This document shows, in pieces, positions 53,501 to 61,474 of a stretch of DNA of 64,000 nucleotides. The stretch is from assembly GCA_930367215.1 (NCBI GenBank), contig OV884057.1:202171621-202235620 (forward strand), read 5' to 3'. The notes below the pieces were generated by a model. It had not been told where the DNA came from. It ran no database searches and was given only the letters and a program-made list of their open reading frames with translations. This stretch comes from Pollenia angustigena. Its lineage: Eukaryota; Arthropoda; Insecta; Diptera; Polleniidae. Positions within the stretch are counted from its first letter, which is position 1, and each line of letters begins with the position of its first letter. A program made the position numbers and the translations under genes.

Positions 53501-56500
53501 ATGTGAACAAATGAAGGAATGAGAATATTACAAGGATGCTTTATAAATTGAAATTTGATTCATTGAACACATTCGAAAATAAAATTGGTTTATATAATAA
53601 AAATAACTTTTAAAAAGAAATAATTCTCATATGCTATTTACAATAATTTTATAAAAAAAAACTTACTAGAAAATAAAACATCTTTTTTTGTCTTAAATAA
53701 CGTAACACTGCAAGTATATTTTCCATTTTTACTTTTTAGCTCATTTTAATAATTTATATTAAGCAATGCAAAGTGAAAAGTGATAAGACAGAAATGCAAA
53801 GATGATTTAATCCTTTGTGGAACACTTTGCAGATTCACTTTGCAAAAGAGCGCAAAGACTTTGCAAGAGAGCGCAAAGTCTTTGCAAAGAGAGCAAAGTT
53901 TTTGCAAAGAGAGCAAAGTCTTTGCAAAAACTAGATAAGTGCAAAGTGAGATTTGCAAAGAATGTTGTGGAACAGAAACACCCTGCAAATAATAGGACCA
54001 GTCCAAACACGCGTGTAAAGAGTAGTCCACAAGGGACCAGGACTAGTCCACAAGTAACCCAAACGTATGGAAAAAACCTGGTCTATTTAACATTACGATG
54101 TCCTAGGAGAGGACCATATAACCCACCTTTGGACCACTAAGGAGTAGTTTTAAAACTACTCCATGGTATATAACCCACCTTTGGACCAGTAAGGAGTAGT
54201 TTTAAAACTACTCCATGGTATACTCAAGAGGACTAGTTTTGAAGTCGTTTAAACACGAAAGCATGTCGTTAAAAAACGAAGACATGTCGTCTCACTACAA
54301 ACACTTTTTAACAATGGCATGGTCCATGCTTGCATTACATCGGACTAGTCCATGGAGTAGTCCATTTTATCAAAATGGGTCAGGTGGTCCAATTTTATTT
54401 GCAGGGCACTTATCACTTTGCCAAAAAATGCAATTTGATAAGTGCAAAGTGAAAAGTTTTACATGGACAGCCAGCAAGCCGGACAAACATCGTTAATTCG
54501 ACTCAGAAAGTGATTCTGGGTTAATCGGTATACGTAAAGGTGGGCTAAGGACCAATATTTTAAGGTGTTACATACATCAGCTCAAAGGCATAGTATTGTA
54601 TTGTTATGGTAAAAATATTTACCTAATTGATAAAATCGAATTAGCGGTTGCTTAATGTAAATTATTTCTCAAATTACTTTTAACGATGTTTACTTGGCTA
54701 AACACCCTCTCTACTTCAGCATTTGACCATGGAAGTGAGAGCAACTTTATAGTCAATTCTGAAATTTCTAAAACAATTTTGTTACCGCCTGCATCCCTTT
54801 ATTGAAATACTTACAACCAGAAAGAAACAGCGATGTTTGTGTTGATCGATTTTATATATTTAATATTGGAATACTGTTCCTTTATTTTGAAAGATGTTTA
54901 ATAATGATGGTTTATAGCGATTTTCAACATTTGTAAATGTTGTGATTTAAATTAAAGGCGTTTTAATTATTCAAAATGTTTATTTTACTTTTATAAATTT
55001 TTATAATAAAATAAAAATGATTTTTTTAAAGAAAAACGCCAAAAAAATTTATGGGTAAACAAGTTGAAAAATGGCTGAAAAATGGCTAATGGCTTAACTA
55101 ATTTTTTAATAGCTAAACAGGGTTAAAAATGGCTAAATCTAGCCACTAAATGGCTAAATTGGCAACACTGGCTGCCACTACATTACTGAAAATTTTGATA
55201 CTTTAATAGCGGATAAATATATAGTAGCCAAAAAAGAAAATACAGGAAATTTGATATTTTTCTTTAGCTTTTATGGTTCTACTAAAGAATTTAAACAAGT
55301 TTAAAACTAGAAAAATGAACTTTGGCATAAAAATATGTCCACGAAGAAAAAGGATACGCTAACGAAGTAGCGGGTATATGCTAATATACGTATAAATAAA
55401 AATGCTTTTATTTCAAACTCGAGGCCAGGTTTATTTTCAATACTGGCCTAGCGCTTGAAATAAAAGCATTTTTATGTATATGCTTTAATAGTACTAAAAA
55501 ATTTTTCCTAAAAGAAAATTAATTTTGCCTCCAATTAGTACATCGTCTGACTTTTATAGTACTGTAACAAATCGAGTTTATTATTTGTTTAATTACACTG
55601 TGCTAGCGGGTCACCTGGCGTTTCAACTCTATTCGGATGCGCTGAATCTGGTAGTGCTAACCGCTTTTTTAAGGTTAGCTCTTGATTTCGAGATACATAT
55701 ACCGTTATTTCGAAAATGGCGAAGGTTTCACAACATATATTTGCGTAACTCAAAAATGTTTAGTTTATTGAATAAACTTAAAAAAACCGAAGTTACGCAA
55801 ATTCCTTAAAATATAGTTATATTTTTTCTAATATGCGCAGTTCTTACGAAAACAATAAAATTAAGCGATTTGTTTTTATAATTTTGTTTTTCTTTTTACC
55901 CATTTACAAATACAATTCGAGTCGGAAAAAGCCCAAATTGTAGGGGAATGTAAGAAAAAATAGACTAACAGTTTATTGGTGGTGATTGGTTAAAGCTTTG
56001 ATCTTGTTACAAGTAAAACTTTGAGTGTTTATAATTCTTATTCGCTTTACAGTTTTATTTGTATAATATTTTTAGCTTTTCTAAAATATTTGGAAAAAGG
56101 TTTTTTGAAGATCTGGCATAAGCAACCAGTGCAATGCGTATAGAAACTAGCTTTCCCCCAACAGAAAATTTAAATGTATTTATCGAAAATAAAAATTGGG
56201 AATTAAACACGTCATAAAGAAATCTTATTTTTGGCAAAAAAAAAAAAAAAAAAAATAATAATTTCAAAATTTTCGTTTTTTTTTTTCAAAATTCATAAAC
56301 AATTGGAAAATGCAGCTATGCTTTTAAAAGTTCCAAACAAAACTTGCCATAAATGATTGAAATCCTTCTACAACTTTTGATTTTATTCACAAAAGATGGA
56401 AATTGTTAAATAAATTTAAATTTAAGAATTTTATAAAACGTCATATTTGTTTCGGAGCCCCCCTAAAGGTAGAAGTACATAACACGCGTTAGTGCGCGCG

Positions 56501-57509
56501 CGCTCTGTCGTCTTCTGTCAAAAAAAGTTAAACTAGTGTGTTTTCATAGAACAAGCTACATGCAAAATATTTTGACGCGTTTGCGCCAGAAAGTTGGTTA
56601 ACTTTGAACTTTTTAACGCGTTGTGTATTTTTGACAAGTAATCAGCTGACAATAAAAAGAATAATTTAACAAATTTGTGAATCATGAAAGAAAAACTTAT
56701 TGAAGAGGTTAAAAAAACATACAATATTTATATAAAAAGAATAAATTCAATAAAATAACAAAATCTTGATATACTTTCGAACCCATTTTCAATGCACAAA
56801 TAAGTAAACAAATAAAAAACAGCTGACAGGAATGGCTTTTGTAACGCGTGTTTTGTAACTTGCAATTTTTGACGCGCTAAAGTTTTTAAACGCACGACAC
56901 TTGTCGACGAACTAACGCGTGTTATGTACTTCCACCTTAAGGGGTGGAGATAAAGGGCAAGCACTAAATAAAGAAAATTTTGTATGGGAGCGCCATTAAA
57001 AAATAGGGATAGCGGGAAGGTATGTTTGAAACAAATGATGAGGATTCAAAATAAAGTAGGGTTGGTCATACATTTGACCCGTCAAGGGACATCCTAGGCG
57101 CTCCAGGGGCCAAATTTAAGATCTTCATTAAGCCGCTATATTTGTATGGAAGCCCTCCTAATTACCATACATTAAAAAAAAAATATTAAATATTATATTT
57201 CTTACCATATACATTATTTGATGAGATAACGGATATATTGAAGAGGCTTCATGTATGCAATTCAAAGCCTCGGCTGGTTGTTCAATATTTAAATAAACAT
57301 CTGCTAAAAGTAACCAAATCTAACACAACAAAAAATATATTTTGTTAAAAATTTATTTTGTTGAAATATATATCCTGCTACCTTAATTTGTATCATCCAT
57401 GGTCTTTGTGGTCCAGGTCGTGGTGTAAATGAACTTAATGAACTCGCTGCTTCACTTAAAGCTTGTTCCACCCGTGATACTGCCGCCAGAGAAGCCGCAT
57501 AAACAGAAT
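47548..57509 (-). CDS. Ttc7: TTC7 (tetratricopeptide repeat protein 7), last four exons
   Basis: Exons 57382-57509, 57206-57319, 47749-47945 and 47548-47680 have agreeing phases and end in TAG. They encode about 190 residues of C-terminal TPR repeats: RPWMIQIKIWLLLADVYLNI, ALNCIHEASSIYPLSHQIMY, RGQVCVYLEQWNEAKQCFLN, ALRALGETHHVLSEPRLAEK and FTLGKVLESLGEYTASADCM, ending EPTCPILPFTSIALTFD. This matches the TTC7A/B C-terminus. TTC7 joins EFR3 and FAM126 to hold PI4KIIIalpha at the plasma membrane, where it makes PI4P. The first exon opens in phase 1, so the upstream exons lie beyond 64000. The intron at 47946-57205 is 9.3 kb and filled with nested transposons. Confidence 0.92.
47946..49009. other. 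TTC7 intron, left part
   Basis: No gene seen. AT-rich, with GGAATTTTTTACGGGAATT-type phrases near 48330 and fragments that may be old transposon remnants. Confidence 0.4.
49387..50435. mobile_element. hAT element, CAGTGTTGCC ends (1049 bp)
   Basis: CAGTGTTGCCAGTG at the left and CAGTGTTGCCGTTA, reversed, at the right; exact duplication ATAGAAAC (49379-49386, 50436-50443). No transposase frame. Part of the interior (about 49690-50000) is shared with 52010-52610. Confidence 0.9.
51060..51375. repeat. GCAAAGTCTTTGCAAA-type repeat cluster
   Basis: Many copies of TTTGCAAAG with AAAGTGCAAAGT and GTTCCAC. Related to 53755-53990 and 54405-54465, so these may be ends or pieces of one element family. 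Confidence 0.6.
51690..52753. mobile_element. Element with CAGG(C/T)CTGTTCTGAAAATCAC ends (~1.06 kb)
   Basis: Left end CAGGCCTGTTCTGAAAATCA, right end reversed CAGGTCTGTTCTGAAAATCA. Two direct, diverged copies of a ~370-bp internal unit (about 52010-52210 and 52370-52610) have GGCTAAAATTCGC and ATTTGAGATCGCTTAAT. The same unit lies inside the hAT element at 49387-50435. A related end is at 22095-22140. No clear duplication; no transposase. Confidence 0.7.
52761..53172. mobile_element. AGGGTGGGTC inverted-repeat element with inner CAGCCCGCGC MITE
   Basis: Outer ends AGGGTGGGTC and GACCCACTCT, each near a TTTTTTTTCTC tract. Inner element 52871-53049 has CAGCCCGCGC at one end and GCGCGGGCTG at the other. 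No duplications resolved for either. Confidence 0.5.
53340..53640. mobile_element. Long-TIR MITE (arms ~100 bp)
   Basis: TATTATATAAACCATTTTAA and TTTTTCGAATGTGTTCAATG in the left arm (about 53375-53430) pair with CATTGAACACATTCGAAAAT and TTGGTTTATATAATA in the right (about 53560-53605); outer parts also match. Borders approximate. Confidence 0.65.
53755..53990. repeat. Tandem GAGCAAAGTCTTTGCAAAGA short repeats
   Basis: About six copies of a 20-bp unit between 53835 and 53935, flanked by GTGGAACACTTTGCA and, reversed, GTTGTGGAACAGAA. A by-product open frame runs through it. Confidence 0.65.
53995..54480. repeat. Palindrome-rich GGACTAGTCC repeat with a ~61-bp tandem pair
   Basis: CCCACCTTTGGACCA(C/G)TAAGG then AGTAGTTTTAAAACTACTCC occurs twice (about 54123-54165 and 54175-54215). 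GGACCAGTCC, GGACTAGTCC and AGTAGTCC occur repeatedly. Each tandem copy can form an AGTAGTTTTAAAACTACT hairpin. Confidence 0.65.
54623..54795 (-). pseudogene. hAT transposase C-terminal dimerisation fragment
   Basis: The minus strand encodes LTIKLLSLPWSNAEVERVFS followed by KSNLRNNL and ANSILSIR. This matches the hAT C-terminal dimerisation domain (LLxxPxSxAxxERxFS, then KxxLRNxL, IxxIR). One TAA lies between NLH and ATAN. A GTAAAT donor follows at 54622. Upstream exons are not recognisable. Confidence 0.75.
55385..57205. other. TTC7 intron, right part: hairpin and long-TIR MITE
   Basis: 55395-55480 is a ~95-bp hairpin (AAAAATGCTTTTATTTCAA / TTGAAATAAAAGCATTTTT). 55765-55805 has TTTGCGTAAC / GTTACGCAAA. 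56466-56940 is an element with inverted ends AAGGTAGAAGTACATAACAC / AAGGTGGAAGTACATAACAC, followed by GCGTTAGT on both sides. No gene. Confidence 0.55.
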
Positions 57510-58911
57510 CTTTAAAATTAATATTGCAAATATATATGTAGTTTTCATTGCCATATAATAATTAAAAAGCAAATTAGTTAATAAAAAAAGGTTTTAATTA
57601 AAACACAATGCAAACAACTTTAAACATCATACACAAAAACAATTAAAATAAAGCTTTATTTTAGTAAAAGTATGTACTACTATGTGTGTTTTCAAATGGA
57701 CGTGTTTTTTCAATCCCTACTGAAATTCAAAATTTTAAAAATGGCATGTTATTTTAAAATGTATATAACTTATTCAAAAGTTTATGTTTTTCAAAAATAA
57801 ATGATGCTGAGTTTAAGTACAAGTCTTTTTGTTAAAGTATTTATAGTTAGTTTAAAGAATAAGTAAAACAGTGTTAAGAATAAAATGGAATTAAGTAAAA
57901 AACGCTTGTTAGTGATTTCAATGACGTGAAAAACTTACAATTTTATTTTTTTGTTTGTTCATTACACATGATCCGAAATTTCGTTTTTTATAATATTATA
58001 AATATATAATGTTAATGTTTTTTTTTTTGTTTTAAAAAAAGATAAAAATTATTAAGATTAAATTTATGTTTTTTAAAAGCAAAGAATATATCTTTTATAA
58101 TTGATCAAATATTTAAAGTATGAGATGATATATTTTTTGGATAATAAATTGAATACTGAGTTTTTATAACACATAGTTTTAGAATGAGTAATTAAAATTT
58201 AAGATAACTGTTTTGTGATGAAATTTTTTATTTACTTCTTTTCGTTTAAAACTTTATAATAAATATAAAATTATTTAAAAGGCTAAATTAGTTTTAGGCA
58301 AAAAAAGTTTAAAACCGAAAATAAAAAATTAATTAAATATCTATTTAATTGACCCTTTAAGGTCTTTAATATTATAGTCAACTAAATAAATTTGAAGTGA
58401 TAAACCACTATCATTGCTCAACTCTAGGGATGCCAATCAGGACGGATTTTCACAAATCCCGGTATTTTTCCGCATTCGGGGTTTTTTTTTTTAATTTAAA
58501 GATAAATGCTGTTTATGTTTATACATGTTTATAAAAAAAAGTGAATTAAAAATATGATAAAAAAAAACTATGCGATTTTTAACAATGTGTTCCCAGTTAG
58601 AAATTACGACTCTTCGAAATACAAAATTTTAACTCTTTCAAAAACATTGTACCATTACAACATTGAAGTTACAAAGTTACAACCTTAGCTTTTTAATACT
58701 TTTTTACACAAATTCTACACCGGTACAACATCCTAAATATACGACTTTAGTTTTGTAATGTCGTATTTCCAATAAAACTGTACCGCTACAATATTGTACA
58801 TACAAAAACTAAACCTTAAATTTCTAATATAATTCTATACCGCTAAAACGCTGTATATACAAAAATATATGCATTCTTAATTTACTAGGGCCGTATTAAA
58901 ATTGAAACAAA
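57510..58911. other. TTC7 intron, AT-rich
   Basis: No further TTC7 exon was recognised. 58590-58880 has repeated TACAACATTGTA-like phrases. Otherwise nothing. Confidence 0.45.
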
Positions 58912-59198
58912 AAACAATAATTAGTATTGTGGTTATTTTGTTGAACTATTTATGGTTTTTAATCCAAATTTTTTTTTTTTTTTATTTTTTTTTAAATTTT
59001 AAAAAATTTGGATTAAAAAAACAATTTTAGTTAAGAAAAAATATACGAATTTAATGCAAAATTTGGCTAGTTTTTTTTTTAACGAATTTATGTTGTTACA
59101 TATGCACATTACATTTGTTATGTAAAAGAGTAAAAGCTATTATTATTTCATCATTTAATTAAGTAAGAAAACATTTTTGTTCAGCTGTATGTATGTTA

Positions 59199-59316
59199 CA
59201 TAGCGTCTTCACCTGACAATTTTTTGTCATACCAAACGTCAAACTTCATATTAAAAAAACGCTGACAAAAATCAAATGTTTGGTATGACAAAAAATTGTC
59301 AGGTGAAGACGCTATG
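59199..59316. mobile_element. Harbinger-like MITE (118 bp)
   Basis: CATAGCGTCTTCACCTGACA at both ends in inverse, flanked by TTA (59196-59198, 59317-59319). A shorter sister of 19170-19325. Confidence 0.88.
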
Positions 59317-59802
59317 TTAAGCTCGAAGATATTATTGTCTAGATTTTTGACGTTATACAATCCAATTTCTTTTGAGAAAGTGAAAATTCGAAAAATTCAC
59401 TAATTTAAAGAAAAAAGTTTGATTAAAAATATTGAAAATTTGGATTTAAAACCATAAATAGTTCAACAAAATCAAAATTCAACAATACTAATTATTGTTA
59501 AAGCTAGGCCACGAGATCTATGGTACATTTGTCCTTCAAGTTGTGCTGAAAGAGGTAAACAAGAAAAGGAAAGACAAACATAAAAAAAAACAAAAATGTA
59601 CTTTGGGCTTCAAGAAGAAAGTACGGGAAAATGGAGGTAAAGGAAAAACATGTAAAATCATTTAAAAATGGTTCATTATTCAAAAAAGCTAATTTCGATC
59701 TACCAAAGGTTAAAATACAATTTGGTTAAAGGATTGATGTTTGACTATTGACGTCAGCAGCCGTCGATGGCTGCGAGTGTAAGACGGCAAATCCCTCTGA
59801 GG

Positions 59803-59868
59803 ATATCGGGTGGTAGCGATCGAAACATGTCAGGGTAACCAGCCGCCTGGGTTCGAATCTCAGGTTGG
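59803..59868 (+). other. tRNA-like segment with a good T-arm
   Basis: ATATCGGGTGGTAGCGAT (box A-like) then CTGGG-TTCGAAT-CTCAG (59847-59863), a 5-bp T-stem with a seven-base loop. It corresponds to 1897-1958 but its T-arm pairs better. No intact acceptor or anticodon arm. Confidence 0.5.
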
Positions 59869-60046
59869 TCAAGAATGAATGATTATCAATAACAATTTTA
59901 ATTAATTTTCATGTTGTAAAATTCCTTTCTTCATAAAAATAATTTAATGAAAATTAAATTTGATGAACTTAAGCCTGATTAAAAATAGTGAAAATTTGAA
60001 TTTAAAACCATAAATAGTTGAACAAAATTACCACAATACTAATTAT

Positions 60047-61470
60047 TGAAAAAAGTTACGTTTTAAAAAAATGGGAATTATATTTTCATTTTATTAACAT
60101 CAGTTGAAGATTAATATCAAACTTTTATGTTTATTAATTTAATGATGTAAATTTAAATTTACGGCTTTGTGACAATATTGAAAACAAGACTCGGAAGACG
60201 GTTATTTGGCGTTATAATTTTAATGTTGTGACTACGTTGTAAATTTGTTAATCCAATATTGTAAATTTCAATTAACAGTATTGTGACAGCACTAAATACA
60301 AGAGTCGGAAGACGTACATTTGGCGTTATAATTTCAATATTGTGACTGCATGGTAAATTTAGTAAACACTACGTTGTACTGATGTTGAAAGTACCCCCAT
60401 CAATGTCGGCACAGCGTCGTGTTGATTGTCTTTCTGCCTGGATTTATTCATTCAATTAAAAAAATAATTAACATTCGCTCAAAAAAATACATGTCTTATA
60501 TCGTCAGCTTAATTTTGGTTTGACCTACCGACCATTAAAAAAAATTGAGGTACGTTAGGGGCATATATATTTTGAATACCCTCTTTCTGAATCCAAAACT
60601 TGTTACACGAAATTTTTTAAAGTTTCTGAGATATTAAGCTCCATATCAACTATTTTAAAGTATATTTAGTATTACTTTGCTCTACACGCCACTGTTTAGC
60701 GAATGCTGCAAATTTCTCATACAAAAACGTACAAAATAAATTTCACTCTAGCTTTGCTTCATTGCCGTAAGAAAATCAAGTTGTTAAAGTGAAAGCAAAA
60801 TAAAATGACAACAATAAAATAAATTTTACTGTTGCTTCGCCTCATTACCGTTAGAAAAAAGTAGTAAAAGCAATGTCAACAAGTTCATACACATCTGTAA
60901 GTACACGTTTACACTTTCAATAAAATATTATTAACTTCTAAGCTCGTTAATTAACGTTCACAAAAATGTACATGTTTTTTCAAAGCATATGCCAGAAGCA
61001 GTGCTGGAAATACAAAAAATCCAAACTATCGGGTATATTTACAGAAAACTCTATGTCAACTACATTGTCGTTTTTCTACACTACGTTTTTTTTGGCATAT
61101 GCGCCAAATCAACAATGAGCTGAGGATATATACAAAATCGTTCATAATTTCGCACCAATAAATTCTAGCCTACAATGTACAAAATGCTTTAGTTAAATAT
61201 TCAATTACTTTTTATAATTTAAATTTAGTGTATTCTACGAAATATTTTTGTAAATTTATTCAAAGTTTTTTATATTTTTGTAAATTTCGTTAAATATTTA
61301 AGGCCTTATTCATAAAAAATAAAACAGATTTATAAAAGGTTTATGAAAAGAATTTTCTATGAAAATTTGCTAGTGTTCTTCGAAAACTATTTTGAATATT
61401 TTGGGAAAATAAAAAATTATAAATGTTTTCATTAGTTTTAAGATATAAATATACACTAAAAAAAATCCAT
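60047..61470. other. TTC7 intron with a ~120-bp diverged tandem pair
   Basis: ACTCGGAAGACGGTTATTTG (about 60189) and GAGTCGGAAGACGTACATTT (about 60303) begin two copies, each followed by GGCGTTATAATTT and ATTGTGACT. 60780 and 60840 share TTTGCTTCATTGCCGT/CTTCGCCTCATTACCGT. GGCCTTATTCATAAAAAATA at 61304 is a MITE end related to 5847-5963. No gene. Confidence 0.5.
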
Positions 61471-61474
61471 GCCT

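Larger units (their letters stand above)
50612..55170. mobile_element. hAT element, CAGTGTTGCC ends (4.6 kb, with nested elements)
   Basis: Left end CAGTGTTGCCAAAACTTGG, right end reversed CAGTGTTGCCAATTTAGCC; exact duplication GCTGCCAC (50604-50611, 55171-55178). Near the right end a minus-strand hAT transposase C-terminus survives (54623-54795). The length is swollen by nested elements, including 51690-52753, 52761-53172 and 53340-53640. Confidence 0.85.
49010..55384 (+). mobile_element. Helitron interrupted by two hAT elements
   Basis: Starts TCTATATATATAAGAG after A and ends CTAA before T. The terminal hairpin CGCTA (55357-55361) / TAGCG (55368-55372) lies 8 bp before the end. Without the two hAT insertions it would be about 750 bp. 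Repeated GGTACTTTTTNNAAATTCG phrases are seen in the remaining parts (about 49285, 50495). No helicase frame. Confidence 0.75.
58912..60046. repeat. Second locus of the tRNA-like ~565-bp repeat, also inverted
   Basis: 58912-58970 holds one unit end in minus orientation (ATTAGTATTGTGGTTATTTT); 59430-59493 a unit end in plus orientation; 59494-60046 a full, diverged plus unit, joined by the same ACTAATTATTGTTAAAGC junction as in the 0.5-2.7 kb array. An AAATTTTTTTT..TTTGGATT hairpin and a Harbinger MITE lie between the arms. The unit is about 10-15% diverged from the first locus. Confidence 0.8.

Noticed and set aside
53746..54140. Open frames over 53.75-54.14 kb on both strands
   Set aside because: They arise from the 20-bp AAAGTCTTTGCAAAG tandem repeat.
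57510..61470. Additional TTC7 exons
   Set aside because: No stretch with TPR-like coding and splice borders was found on the minus strand; upstream exons are presumably beyond the window.
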